DNA of 64,000 bases from Candidatus Neomicrothrix sp. UBA2517 (GCA_002341185.1 DDNP01000025.1:22342-86341); one strand, 5' to 3'. Shown: positions 35,405 through 43,721, counted from the stretch's first letter. Notes: a model not told the origin generated them from the letters alone. Program-made: numbers and translations.

Positions 35405-36288
35405 GGTTTCTCTTTAATTGTGATCATTGTCGGTGTTTCTTGTACCGAAGACCCATTTTCAATTTTAAGTTGTTGACCTTCACCAATTCTGATTTCGTCT
35501 GCTGCCGAACGCCCAAATGCGCACAGTGCTAAAAGCCCAGATGAGTCAGAAATAATCCCTATTTCGGAATCTTGTATCTGATTAAATGTGTTTACCCTTC
35601 TGACTGTTCGAACTTTATCTCCGATATGTATAACCAGATTCTCACCAAAATCCTTAAGGTCGTCTTCAGATATATTTAATTGGAGATTCCCAAAGTGATC
35701 TTCCCATAGAACTTCGGCGAGCAAAAAATTCCCTTCAAAGTTAGAGATGGGCATTAACCCTGGTTGAAGTGAGAGTTCTGACAAGGGAGTTCCCAACTCT
35801 TTGATTGGCGTACCAGCACATAGATATGCTGAAACTGGGGCAAAAATATCCCTTCCATCAAATGTTGAAGAGTACGTTGGGATATGGAAATCAGGTCTAT
35901 CTAGCTCAACAACCGTTGTGACATCTCCTATCATCGCAATAGCGAGAGCGAGTAGCCCATTGTCAGGGCCTACGAATATGTATTCACCATTGTTCACTTC
36001 AATAGCAACTGCACGTCTGTCACCCCCGACGCTTGGGTCTACGACTGCAAGCACTACTCCTGGTAGGAGGTATTGAGAGGCACGTGCTAAGGCAAGACTT
36101 CCGGCACGAATGTCATGAGGTTTAATTCCATGAGTGATATCAACAATCGACACATGCTGAGCAATTGAATGGATTACTGATTTAACGACACCAACGAATT
36201 CGTCCTTGTTTCCATAGTCACTGAGAAAACTGACAGTTTTGTAATTACGGGATGGCACGTTTAAATTGTATCGCTGCCAGCTTCCCAT
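35401..36288 (-). CDS. SAM hydroxide adenosyltransferase (DUF62 family)
   Basis: Family enzymes split S-adenosylmethionine with hydroxide to adenosine and methionine. The 295-residue protein has the DUF62 pattern: FLSDYGNKDEFVGVVK near residue 21, VDITHGIKPHDIRAG near residue 49, VDPSVGGDRRA near residue 83, FVGPDNGLLALA near residue 104, and FDGRDIFAPVSAYL near residue 143. The C-terminal beta domain follows. It lies 20 bases after the HTH gene and is coupled to a microprotein frame at its end. Confidence 0.9.
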   Translation of the reverse strand: MGSWQRYNLNVPSRNYKTVSFLSDYGNKDEFVGVVKSVIHSIAQHVSIVDITHGIKPHDIRAGSLALARASQYLLPGVVLAVVDPSVGGDRRAVAIEVNNGEYIFVGPDNGLLALAIAMIGDVTTVVELDRPDFHIPTYSSTFDGRDIFAPVSAYLCAGTPIKELGTPLSELSLQPGLMPISNFEGNFLLAEVLWEDHFGNLQLNISEDDLKDFGENLVIHIGDKVRTVRRVNTFNQIQDSEIGIISDSSGLLALCAFGRSAADEIRIGEGQQLKIENGSSVQETPTMITIKEKP

Positions 36289-36308
36289 TAACCCCAGTTA
36301 GATTAGAA

Positions 36309-36506
36309 CTAAGCGGTCTGATTGTAACGGCTGGCTATGAAAGTATTTACGTCATCTACTCGGATTCTGTATGATTTCCCGACTCTAACCGCGCCTAGGT
36401 CTCCTGCCTTTATTAGCCGGTAAACAGTCATTGAGGAAACTCTCATTAGGTCGGCGACTTCACCTACTGTCATAAAGCTTGGAAGTGATGCGTTTTCCTT
36501 TTGCAT
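36309..36506 (-). CDS. Small excisionase-type helix-turn-helix DNA-binding protein
   Basis: A 65-residue MerR/excisionase-like DNA-binding protein with the pattern MTVGEVADLMRVSSMTVYRL followed by GDLGAVRVGKSYRIRVDDVNTFI. The ATG at 36506 is chosen over GTG at 36536 because GAGG lies 6 bases upstream. A small HTH protein directly after proC is a recurring actinobacterial neighbourhood (for example in mycobacteria), and this does not imply a mobile element. Its target is unknown. Confidence 0.88.
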   Translation of the reverse strand: MQKENASLPSFMTVGEVADLMRVSSMTVYRLIKAGDLGAVRVGKSYRIRVDDVNTFIASRYNQTA

Positions 36507-36590
36507 TTGTAACCTCAATATCTCTAGATGTGTCACCTTATGCGTTCGGTTGAAAAGTGCAAATCCTGAAACAAATAGATTCTCCTGTAT

Positions 36591-37382
36591 TTAGTTTCCT
36601 AATTCTTTTGATCTGTTCGTCGCTGCTGAGACAGCTTTTTCTATGAGAGACAAAAAATCATCTAATTGGAATTGCTCGATAGCAGCAGCTGTCGTTCCGT
36701 TTGGTGATGTAACTGAGCTACGTAATTCTTCAGGAGTTGTTCCTGATTTTATCAGCAATGTTGAAGCTCCAAGTAAGGTTTGGCGTGTTAGAACGTCGGC
36801 GACTGCGGGGTCTAGGCCGTTTGCGATTCCAGCTTGAGTCATAGCTTCCGCAAGGTAGAACAAATAAGCAGGTCCTGATCCGCTGAGCCCAGTTACAGCA
36901 TCAAGTGCATTTTCGTCTACTATTACAACTTCTCCGACGGCTGAAAGTATTGAGCTCCCCCAATCTAGATCTTCAGATGTAGCGTACGGTCCTGCTGTAA
37001 CCGCAGACATGCCTTCTCCAACCACAGCTGGGGTATTTGGCATAGCTCTTAAGATTGCTATATTTGAGTTCAATTGCGTTTGAATTGATTCAATTGTGAC
37101 CCCTGCAGCTATTGAAATTACTCTTAGCGGATTTAGCTTTTCTAGTTCTTGACAAATAGATGGAACAAGTTGAGGTTTCACTGCAAGTAGATAATTATCG
37201 CAGGTTATTAAGGTTTCAAAAAATAGAACTTCTTTGAATTTTTTTTGGAGTTCTTCTCTTCTTGCTGGATCAGGTTCAATGACTGAAATTTCTTCTGGAG
37301 GTGCCCAGTTTGCAGAAAGAAGGCCTGATAGTAAAGCCTCACCCATCTTTCCACCACCTATAATTGAAAGCTTTTTTCCCAT
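36591..37382 (-). CDS. proC: Pyrroline-5-carboxylate reductase
   Basis: Last step of proline synthesis: reduces pyrroline-5-carboxylate with NAD(P)H. The 263-residue protein has the nucleotide-binding start KLSIIGGGKMGEALLSGLL, the AVKPQLV segment near residue 69, ILRAMPNTPAVVGEGM near residue 109, and the C-terminal dimerisation signature with GLSGSGPAYLFYLAEAM near residue 165. It lies 61 bases downstream of the ybjN-like gene. Confidence 0.95.
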   Translation of the reverse strand: MGKKLSIIGGGKMGEALLSGLLSANWAPPEEISVIEPDPARREELQKKFKEVLFFETLITCDNYLLAVKPQLVPSICQELEKLNPLRVISIAAGVTIESIQTQLNSNIAILRAMPNTPAVVGEGMSAVTAGPYATSEDLDWGSSILSAVGEVVIVDENALDAVTGLSGSGPAYLFYLAEAMTQAGIANGLDPAVADVLTRQTLLGASTLLIKSGTTPEELRSSVTSPNGTTAAAIEQFQLDDFLSLIEKAVSAATNRSKELGN

Positions 37383-37443
37383 GTTGTTAAGCTAGTAGCT
37401 TTACAGGCACTTTGATGACTTTTTCTTAGGTTTCAAAAAAGAG

Positions 37444-37905
37444 CTATTCTGAAAAACGTGATGCGAACCCTATTCTGAGGGCGGGTTTGAATGTTAATTC
37501 AATAGTTGCGTAAATACTACCGATCATCCAGTCAAGGCTAATTTCTGAAACCCATTGGTTATGCAGTTCTCCTGAAAGATAAATAGCATTCTCTTGACCT
37601 ATCGAGAATGCTAAATTGTTGAGCTTATGATTTCTCATTAGGAAATGGCGGTAGAAATCTTCTTTATTCTCTTCAGGTTCAGGCATAACATATGTTTCAA
37701 ATTGAAGAGTTCGTTGGCGAAGAGTAACAAGTATCATGTAGTGCTGTTTTTCTTCTCCCGTTACTCTGACATACCAGCGAGACTCGGTGTCGTCGAAATC
37801 GGCTGATTTAATTACTGCATCTTCATTTATACGACTCTTTAACCAACGATCAATTCGTTCTTTAATTGCTAGAAGCTCTGTGGGTGAAAAAAGATCGTCT
37901 GTCAT
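37444..37905 (-). CDS. YbjN-like protein
   Basis: A 153-residue protein of the YbjN/type III chaperone-like fold, seen from the alternating strands in WYVRVTGEEKQHYMILVTLRQRTLQFETYVMP and the helical ends. In actinobacteria a YbjN gene typically sits beside mshA and a phosphoglycerate mutase gene, as here. It starts 5 bases after the MshA-fusion stop, so it is cotranscribed. The biochemical role is not established. Confidence 0.82.
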   Translation of the reverse strand: MTDDLFSPTELLAIKERIDRWLKSRINEDAVIKSADFDDTESRWYVRVTGEEKQHYMILVTLRQRTLQFETYVMPEPEENKEDFYRHFLMRNHKLNNLAFSIGQENAIYLSGELHNQWVSEISLDWMIGSIYATIELTFKPALRIGFASRFSE

Positions 37906-37910
37906 CGTAT

Positions 37911-39392
37911 CTACCTACACTCGACTAATGATTTTGATAGAACAGTTTGATAAATCTCCAGTAATTTTTCTGCTGTCTTTCCCCAAGTGTAATTTTTGGC
38001 CTTCTCAACTGCATTCATTGCTATTTCAGTTGATTTGATTGGGTTTGATAGTAGGTGATCAATCGTTTGTGAAAAGTCAGTGGGATTCCATCCTTTGATA
38101 AGAATTCCTGTTTTGCCATGTTCAACTAGGTTCTCAAGTCCGCCAACTGCAGATGCTATCGCTGGAACTCCACATGCTGCAGCTTCTAAAGCGACAAGAC
38201 CAAACGACTCTGAGCGACTTGGGACAAGAACAAAATTAGCTGCCCGGTAATAGCTACTTAGAATATGGTGAGGTTGTGGGGGGACGAAAAGCACTTTTTT
38301 ATTAGGTTGTAACTCATCAGCCATATTGTGTATCTCTGTTTCATAAGAGGATCCTTCTATTCCGCTAGCACCCCCAACGACAACTAGAGTGACGTGTTCA
38401 TGCTTCATCGCCTGAAGAGTAGCAATTGCTACATCTACCCCTTTTAAGGATTGAAGCCTCCCGATAAATAACAGAATTGGTCCATCAGGAAGATTCAGGG
38501 CTGCTTTAGCTGCATGTTGGTTTCCTGGTGAAAAGAATGCTTGTTCAACGCCTAGTGGCACAATTTTTATTCTGTCAACGTTAGCGCTGTACAGTTCGTG
38601 GAGTTGTTCTCTCTCGTTCTCGCTATTGGCGACAACTACATCTGAACACCCGATTATTTCACTCTCTGCTAGGAGGCGCTCAGAAGTTTCGGGAAATCCA
38701 CTTTTCTTTTTCGTTTCGCCTAATGTATGAAATGTCGTGACTAGTGGGATATTGAGTTCGTGCTTGAGCTTATGTCCAGCTATCCCTGATAACCAATAAT
38801 TTGCGTGAATAATATCAACTAGGTTTCGAGTCTGAATATCTTTCATTACCTCATCGGTAAAGACATCCACGATGTTATAAAGCTCTTCCTTCTGTAAGCC
38901 ATAGTCGCCTGCTTCAATATGAACAATACGAACTCCAGATTCAAGCTCTACTTCACGAGGGAGTTCAGGGTTCCACTTCCTTACATACACTGTGCATGTT
39001 GCTCCTCTGTGCGCAAGTGCTGAAGCTACTTCTCGGATATAAACGTTCATTCCTCCCGAATCACCTGTTCCAGGTTGAGCTAAAGGAGAAGTATGCATTG
39101 AAAGAATAGCTATATGTAATCCGGTATAACTCGTTTCGATTTGATCTAGGTTGACTGATCCCCCAGATACTGGTGGAAGGAGAGCTATTTCATCTTGTGA
39201 AGTCACACTGTCAGCCATATCGGCTGGATTACCATTTACCCATATGCGACAAGATGGAACTAGCGCAGTGAAATCTTCACCAAATTCTGAGCAAGCAATT
39301 GCAATAACATCTGACACACTACCTCCGTCAATTTCGAAAGAACCTGTTCCAGCTATCTCTCTTATAGAAGCGAAAAGTCGTAGTGTTGCCAC
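37911..39392 (-). CDS. mshA: MoaD/ThiS-like domain fused to MshA-like glycosyltransferase
   Basis: The C-terminal 400 residues match MshA, which starts mycothiol synthesis by joining N-acetylglucosamine to inositol phosphate: LSMHTSPLAQPGTGDSGGMNVY near residue 98, the GT4 pattern LFIGRLQSLKGVD, and the late PSRSESFGLVALEAAACGVP. The first 78 residues are a beta-grasp MoaD/ThiS-like domain (LRLFASIREIAG at the start) that ends in LLPPVSGG, the double glycine at residues 77-78 used for thiocarboxylate chemistry in free MoaD. No start codon lies in the linker, so it is a real fusion. The start is GTG, with TAGTCT 6 bases upstream. Confidence 0.88.
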   Translation of the reverse strand: MATLRLFASIREIAGTGSFEIDGGSVSDVIAIACSEFGEDFTALVPSCRIWVNGNPADMADSVTSQDEIALLPPVSGGSVNLDQIETSYTGLHIAILSMHTSPLAQPGTGDSGGMNVYIREVASALAHRGATCTVYVRKWNPELPREVELESGVRIVHIEAGDYGLQKEELYNIVDVFTDEVMKDIQTRNLVDIIHANYWLSGIAGHKLKHELNIPLVTTFHTLGETKKKSGFPETSERLLAESEIIGCSDVVVANSENEREQLHELYSANVDRIKIVPLGVEQAFFSPGNQHAAKAALNLPDGPILLFIGRLQSLKGVDVAIATLQAMKHEHVTLVVVGGASGIEGSSYETEIHNMADELQPNKKVLFVPPQPHHILSSYYRAANFVLVPSRSESFGLVALEAAACGVPAIASAVGGLENLVEHGKTGILIKGWNPTDFSQTIDHLLSNPIKSTEIAMNAVEKAKNYTWGKTAEKLLEIYQTVLSKSLVECR

Positions 39393-39398
39393 ATTTAA

Positions 39399-39408
39399 AG
39401 ACTATCGT
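39399..39408. promoter_or_regulatory. Overlapping divergent -10 boxes
   Basis: Only 24 bases separate the starts of the MoaD-MshA gene and the phosphatase gene. On the minus strand TAGTCT (39404-39399) ends 6 bases before the GTG start. On the plus strand TATCGT (39403-39408) ends 8 bases before the ATG. The two boxes share two bases. Both genes lack Shine-Dalgarno sequences, which fits leaderless transcripts from one bidirectional promoter. Confidence 0.45.
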
Positions 39409-39416
39409 CATAAATC

Positions 39417-40016
39417 ATGACAAAATTACTTCTAGTACGACATGGGCAATCTGAATGGAACGCATTAGGTAAATGGCAAGGAAAAGCTGATCCTCCACTC
39501 ACTGATTTAGGAAGGCATCAAGCACTTCTAGCATCTAAAAAATTGCCCGACTTTTCAATCTTGGCATCTTCTGATCTCAAAAGAGCTAAAGCAACCGCAG
39601 AAATTTTTGCAGACACACATAATAAAACACACGATGAAGTTCTCATCGAACCACTAGTTCAAGAACGAGATGCAGGAGAATTTAGTGGGCTAACCCGTGA
39701 TGAGATTGAAACAAAGTTCCCTGGTTATCTTGCACAGAATAAGTGGCCTAAAGGATGGGAACCTGATGATTCCGTTATAAAGCGCCTTCATGATGGTCTT
39801 AGCCGTGTGATCTCTTCGTTAACAGAGTCAGACTTAGCAATTGTCGTAACTCACGGAGGCTGTATATATGCTCTTGAAAACTTATTAGGAGCGCAGTATC
39901 GACGAATTTCGAATCTTGGTGGAAGATATTTTGAGTTTGTAGACGGACAATTTTTTCTAGGTGACAGAACTCAATTACTTGATCCTGACGAAGAGACTTA
40001 TCCTGATCAGATTTGA
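39417..40016 (+). CDS. Histidine phosphatase / phosphoglycerate mutase family protein
   Basis: The 199-residue protein has the catalytic LLLVRHGQSEWN near the start, the partner arginine in ASSDLKRAKATA (near residue 58), the acid in VQERDAGEFSGL and the second catalytic His in IVVTHGGCIYAL near residue 145. It belongs to the broad family that includes GpmA and phosphatases; the shorter length and absence of GpmA-specific regions favour a phosphatase. It is divergent from the MshA fusion, with overlapping promoters. Confidence 0.88.
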   Translation: MTKLLLVRHGQSEWNALGKWQGKADPPLTDLGRHQALLASKKLPDFSILASSDLKRAKATAEIFADTHNKTHDEVLIEPLVQERDAGEFSGLTRDEIETKFPGYLAQNKWPKGWEPDDSVIKRLHDGLSRVISSLTESDLAIVVTHGGCIYALENLLGAQYRRISNLGGRYFEFVDGQFFLGDRTQLLDPDEETYPDQI

Positions 40017-40021
40017 TGGTG

Positions 40022-40095
40022 TACCTCCGGTGGGATTCGAACCCACGATCTTCGGATTAAAAGTCCGCTGCCTTACCAGGCTTGGCTACGGAGGC
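40022..40095 (-). tRNA. tRNA-Lys (anticodon UUU)
   Basis: Minus-strand cloverleaf. The acceptor GCCTCCG pairs with CGGAGGT, the T-arm GTGGG TTCGAAT CCCAC is intact, and the anticodon loop CTTTTAA gives UUU. The first acceptor pair is G-U. CCA is not encoded. It begins just after the phosphatase gene, convergent with it. Confidence 0.9.
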
Positions 40096-40446
40096 AAATT
40101 TTTTGCAATTATCTAGACCGTGAAGTCTAGCCATAGTTAAGTAACTTTAGAACATTTATAGAACTTTGATAGCAATTCAAACCATACGAAAAGTTAAATA
40201 GGTGGGAAACCAATTGCAGTAATATGCACAGATCCACTCAAGCTTCAATATTAACCGCTGAACCCATAGACGAAAGAGGTAAACATGATCCGTAGCTAAG
40301 GTATTTCTTTATTATGTAGAATCCAATTTTTAGTGTTCGTATTTCAGGATTTTAAGATGGCACTGAAAAGTTAGAAGGGCCCAGAAAAGAAATTTATCTA
40401 TAGATCATTACACTTAGCTTTATGTTTGCTTTTACCAATGAGAATT
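40096..40446. other. Intergenic stretch without a supported gene
   Basis: A+T-rich spacer between tRNA-Lys and the DUF4031 gene. The one visible structure is a perfect 6-base inverted repeat, CTAGAC (40113-40118) and GTCTAG (40125-40130), upstream of the tRNA. A 23-codon frame starting at 40223 has no ribosome binding site and is not called. Confidence 0.5.
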
Positions 40447-40704
40447 ATGGCGATACTTATTGATAAACCTTTGTGGCATTTTCGAGGTGAGAAATGGTCT
40501 CATCTTGTTAGTGACACAAGCTACGAGGAATTACATAGTTTTGCAGAGAAACTCGGGATACCAAAGCGTGTTTTTCAAGGCGATCATTACGATATCCCAG
40601 AGAGATTTTGGCAAAAGGCTGTTGATTTAGGTGCTAGACCTACAGAGCCCCGCGAATTAGTGAAAAGATTGCGAGCAGCTGGACTTAGAAAAAGACGAAA
40701 ATAA
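40447..40704 (+). CDS. DUF4031 domain protein
   Basis: An 85-residue protein typical of DUF4031: it starts MAILIDKPLWHFRGEKWSHL, followed by SDTSYEELHSFAEKLGIPKR, FQGDHYDIPERFW and a basic end RAAGLRKRRK. The ATG at 40447 gives the usual family N-terminus; an upstream start would add 7 residues. No strong Shine-Dalgarno is visible. The function is unknown, though the family is common in actinobacteria. Confidence 0.82.
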   Translation: MAILIDKPLWHFRGEKWSHLVSDTSYEELHSFAEKLGIPKRVFQGDHYDIPERFWQKAVDLGARPTEPRELVKRLRAAGLRKRRK

Positions 40705-40752
40705 ATACTGGTTCACCAGTTGAGTCGCAACACAGAGAATAAGATTTAATAA

Positions 40753-41136
40753 ATGGAAAATAATGATCAGGTTCAACTAATTATCCCGACTTCTTCTGGG
40801 TATGAGGAAGTAGCTGAAACAACTATTGCTCACCTTGGGCTTAGGAGTGGATTTTCGTTGAAGGAAATCGAAAACCTTAGATTAGTTATGAAAGCTACAA
40901 CCGGCATGTTCTTTTCCATGAGCGAATGGGATAAGCCTCTACATATTAATTTTCTATTTTCACATCAAAAAATGCAGGTAACAGTTACGTCACATACAAC
41001 AAAGCCAGTTGCAAGTGACGAGAATCTAATAAACGACTACAAAAATTTTGTATTACCTAGGGTGAATGAACTTGTGGTAAATCGGGAAAAGTCATGGATA
41101 GTTTTTGCATTCGAAACGGCTAACTCTACTAATTAA
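40753..41136 (+). CDS. Putative RsbW-like anti-sigma/ATP-binding protein
   Basis: A 127-residue protein with the outline of the RsbW/SpoIIAB-type GHKL fold: FSLKEIENLRLVMKATTGMF resembles the helix carrying the N-box Glu/Asn, and MQVTVTS resembles the following strand. The DxGxG ATP motif is not evident, so it is either divergent or not an ATPase. No sigma factor gene is adjacent. It is convergent with dut and overlaps it by 8 bases. Confidence 0.5.
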   Translation: MENNDQVQLIIPTSSGYEEVAETTIAHLGLRSGFSLKEIENLRLVMKATTGMFFSMSEWDKPLHINFLFSHQKMQVTVTSHTTKPVASDENLINDYKNFVLPRVNELVVNREKSWIVFAFETANSTN

Positions 41137-41569
41137 CTCCAGTTGAGCCGAAGCCACCTATCCCTCTCTCTGTTTCGGATAGGTCATCTACTTCAGCAAA
41201 TTCAGCTTGTTCTACTTTTTGGATAACGAGCTGAGCTATTCTCTCACCACGATTTACTTCGAATGGCACATTCGGGTCAGTGTTAACTAAAAGGACTTTC
41301 AATTCTCCTCGATATCCACTATCGATAAGGCCTGGAGTGTTCAGGCAAGTCACCCCATGTTTGAAAGCAAGCCCACTTCTTGGCTGTATAAAAGCTGCAT
41401 ATCCTTCGGGTAACGCTATTGCAATTCCGGTAGAAATTAAAGCTCTGCCTCCACCAGGTTCAAGCATAATTTGCTCAGCTGCAATGAGGTCGCAACCAGC
41501 ATCTCCACGTTTAGCATATTTTGGTAGAGGTAAGTCTGGGTCAAGTCTTTTTATTGGAACTTCAATCAC
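41129..41569 (-). CDS. dut: Deoxyuridine 5'-triphosphate nucleotidohydrolase
   Basis: Hydrolyses dUTP to dUMP, keeping uracil out of DNA and supplying dTMP synthesis. The five trimeric dUTPase motifs are visible: GDAGCDLIA, PRSGLAFKHGV, NTPGLIDSGYRGELKV, GERIAQLVI and the C-terminal RGIGGFGSTG that closes the site. I prefer the GTG at 41569, which gives the normal N-terminus and has TACGAT 6 bases upstream (leaderless pattern). An ATG at 41617 would add 16 residues. Confidence 0.93.
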   Translation of the reverse strand: MIEVPIKRLDPDLPLPKYAKRGDAGCDLIAAEQIMLEPGGGRALISTGIAIALPEGYAAFIQPRSGLAFKHGVTCLNTPGLIDSGYRGELKVLLVNTDPNVPFEVNRGERIAQLVIQKVEQAEFAEVDDLSETERGIGGFGSTGVN

Positions 41570-41663
41570 GATGGAATCGTAGTCAGTATTTCTTTGACAT
41601 GCATAACAAAGTAACATTCTTTGCTTTGCACAATTTAGTCAATATTGACATAGGATTATCGGG

Positions 41664-42212
41664 ATGCTTGCTTGGATTGATCTTGAGATGACTGGACTTG
41701 ATCCAGCACAGAATGTCATTGTAGAAATTGCTACTCTCATAACTAATAACCGGCTAGAAATTATTGCCGAAGGACCTAGCCTTGTTATCCAAGCATCTGA
41801 AGGCGATCTCGCCAAGATGGATCCATTCGTGCTTGAAATGCATACAAAGAGTGGGCTTTTAGAAGAAATCAGGAAGTCTGAGGTGACTCTTGAAGAGGCT
41901 GGGAAGGCTACATTGGATTTCCTTCAGTCACATATCTCTGAGGAGAATACAGTTCCTCTCGCAGGAAATTCGATAGGCACAGATAGAAGATTTCTCGCTA
42001 GGTGGCTACCAGAAATTGAGAATTTCTTACATTACAGGTGTGTGGATGTTTCCAGCATAAAAGAACTCGCTAAAAGATGGTTTCCTGAAGTCTTAGAACA
42101 TGCTCCGAAAAAGAATGGGGGGCATAGGGCAATGGACGATATAAAAGCTAGCGTCATGGAGTTGGAATTCTATCGCTCAAAGATTTTTATTGAAGAATCA
42201 CCTTCGTCATGA
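41664..42212 (+). CDS. orn: Oligoribonuclease
   Basis: DEDDh 3'-5' exoribonuclease that degrades 2-5-mer RNAs. The 182-residue protein has LAWIDLEMTGLDP (first acidic pair), the second motif GNSIGTDRRFLARWLPE and the last motif HRAMDDIKASVMELEFY with the catalytic His and Asp. The ATG follows TAGGAT by 7 bases with no Shine-Dalgarno, again a leaderless arrangement. It overlaps the next gene by 4 bases. Confidence 0.95.
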   Translation: MLAWIDLEMTGLDPAQNVIVEIATLITNNRLEIIAEGPSLVIQASEGDLAKMDPFVLEMHTKSGLLEEIRKSEVTLEEAGKATLDFLQSHISEENTVPLAGNSIGTDRRFLARWLPEIENFLHYRCVDVSSIKELAKRWFPEVLEHAPKKNGGHRAMDDIKASVMELEFYRSKIFIEESPSS

Positions 42213-43327
42213 CAAGTTCCGATAACTTAGTTTCCCAAGAAGAACTACCTAGTCACGATCATCGGCCACAAAAGCAAGAACAAGAAGCTGCTAGCGATGA
42301 AGTCACGGAGGTAGCGCCCAATATCATTCGTACACAACTTCCTGTGAATCTTCCAGGGCTAGGACATGTAAATTGCTATCTGATTGAAGACGAACGGGGA
42401 ATTGCAGTAGTTGATCCGGGATTACCGGGAGAGGATTCTTGGAAGGCGCTTTCTAGCCGTCTGAAAACAGCTGGCTACACGGTGAATAATATTCATACAG
42501 TCATTGTGACACATTCGCATTTTGACCATTTTGGTGGAGCGGAAAGAATTCGAAAAGAGACTGGAGCGAAGATTCTGACACATAGAAATTTTCGCAAAGC
42601 GTTCAATAGAAATGAGCTCGATGAAAATGAAGATTCCGGCGCTCTTGACCCTAATTCTGAAGAAGCCCAGCAAGCAGTAATTGACCGAATATTTTCAGAG
42701 CGACTCCCTTGGGGAACCAAACGTACAAAACCCCCTCAGAAAGAAATTGAACGGTTTAGGAAAATGGGAAGATTCAATTCTTCGTGGTTTAAAACCCCTG
42801 AACCAAATGAGGAAGTTCAAGATAATGACATTGTTAAACTAGGTGGGAGAGAATGGCTATCTATCCATACTCCCGGTCATACAAACGATCATCTATGTTT
42901 ATGGGATCCAGCAAATGGCATTATGTTCTCTGGAGATCATGTATTACCTTCAATCACTCCACATATCGGGGGTATAACACCAGAATCTGACCCGCTCTCA
43001 CAATTCTTTGGCTCGCTAGAACGAATGACACAGTTTGAAAACGTCGTAATTACTCTTCCAGCACACGGTCACCCGTTCACTAATCTCAGAGAACGATCCA
43101 ATGAGATCATCGATCATCATCAAGAAAGATTACAAACCATTCGTGATGCCTCTAATAAATTGATTGAAGGAACGGTGACTGACTATATGCGGGTACTGTT
43201 CAGTGAAAGAGCTTGGGGAGATATGGCCGAAAGCGAAACCTATGCTCATCTTGAACACCTTAAAGAAACTGGGGAGCTTCAACGGGACTCCGATAACGGA
43301 TTATTTACCTATACCAATACCCAATAG
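42209..43327 (+). CDS. Metallo-beta-lactamase fold hydrolase
   Basis: A 372-residue predicted hydrolase. The metal-binding motif reads THSHFDHFGGAERI near residue 100, and the later metal ligands appear in IHTPGHTNDH, FSGDH and LPAHGHPF. The C-terminal 80 residues form a likely winged-helix domain, as in LACTB2-like proteins. The first 30 residues are polar and variable. The substrate is unknown; glyoxalase II-like or nucleic-acid-acting roles are both possible. It is translationally coupled to orn. Confidence 0.85.
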   Translation: MTSSDNLVSQEELPSHDHRPQKQEQEAASDEVTEVAPNIIRTQLPVNLPGLGHVNCYLIEDERGIAVVDPGLPGEDSWKALSSRLKTAGYTVNNIHTVIVTHSHFDHFGGAERIRKETGAKILTHRNFRKAFNRNELDENEDSGALDPNSEEAQQAVIDRIFSERLPWGTKRTKPPQKEIERFRKMGRFNSSWFKTPEPNEEVQDNDIVKLGGREWLSIHTPGHTNDHLCLWDPANGIMFSGDHVLPSITPHIGGITPESDPLSQFFGSLERMTQFENVVITLPAHGHPFTNLRERSNEIIDHHQERLQTIRDASNKLIEGTVTDYMRVLFSERAWGDMAESETYAHLEHLKETGELQRDSDNGLFTYTNTQ

Positions 43328-43431
43328 GACCAATAATCTAAGGATCACGAATTAAATCGTTTGACAACGTTGGGAAAAGATGTTGTTCTTAGGGTTGCAA
43401 AATTATGTCCATGGTTTCACCGCAGGGTGCT

Positions 43432-43460
43432 TTGGACGCGAAAAGACATTAAGCTATAGT
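43432..43460 (+). promoter_or_regulatory. Sigma-70-like promoter of the small Cys/His protein
   Basis: TTGGAC (43432-43437) and TATAGT (43455-43460) are separated by exactly 17 bases. A transcription start is expected near 43467, just before the GGAGAG ribosome binding site (43471-43476) and the ATG at 43479. This is the best promoter match I see in the window. Confidence 0.6.
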
Positions 43461-43478
43461 TCCGCTGAAAGGAGAGAT

Positions 43479-43673
43479 ATGACTATAAATAATCTAAATA
43501 TAGACGTTAAAAATCTGTGTAATCATATTTCTTCACACGCGCATGCACTCACATGCAAAAGACATTATCGAGTGCCAACGTTGATGATTAATCCATTATC
43601 AAATGGAACAAGCCATCCGACATTAAATACGTTTAAGCCTTATTTCGTGAGGCCTGAGGAGTTTGCTGTATAA
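43479..43673 (+). CDS. Small Cys/His-containing protein of unknown function
   Basis: A 64-residue protein that I do not recognise. The ATG at 43479 follows a strong AAGGAGAG. The first half has closely spaced Cys and His residues: Cys14, His16, His20, His22, Cys26 and His29, which could bind a metal. The second half has several Pro and aromatic residues. It has its own promoter (43432-43460) and a strong terminator (43696-43721), so it is a free-standing unit just upstream of whiB. A longer frame with a start at 43380 is not favoured, because it would place the promoter inside the gene. Confidence 0.7.
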   Translation: MTINNLNIDVKNLCNHISSHAHALTCKRHYRVPTLMINPLSNGTSHPTLNTFKPYFVRPEEFAV

Positions 43674-43695
43674 AGTCAAACGAGTAAATCCCTTG

Positions 43696-43721
43696 GGCCG
43701 CCGGAAATCCGGCGGCCTTTT
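43696..43721 (+). terminator. Rho-independent terminator after the small Cys/His gene
   Basis: A perfect 9-base stem GGCCGCCGG / CCGGCGGCC (43696-43704 and 43709-43717) with loop AAAT, followed by TTTT and a further T-rich stretch. It separates the small gene from whiB. Confidence 0.85.

Noticed and set aside
36309..36506. Excisionase-type HTH protein as a sign of an integrated mobile element.
   Set aside because: A small HTH protein beside proC is a standard actinobacterial arrangement, and no integrase or attachment repeats are seen.
40113..40130. Inverted repeat CTAGAC/GTCTAG as a terminator.
   Set aside because: Only six pairs, no T-run, and it lies upstream of the tRNA-Lys gene rather than downstream of a gene.
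40223..40294. A 23-codon frame upstream of the DUF4031 gene.
   Set aside because: No ribosome binding site, no recognisable sequence, and such frames are expected by chance in a 350-base spacer.
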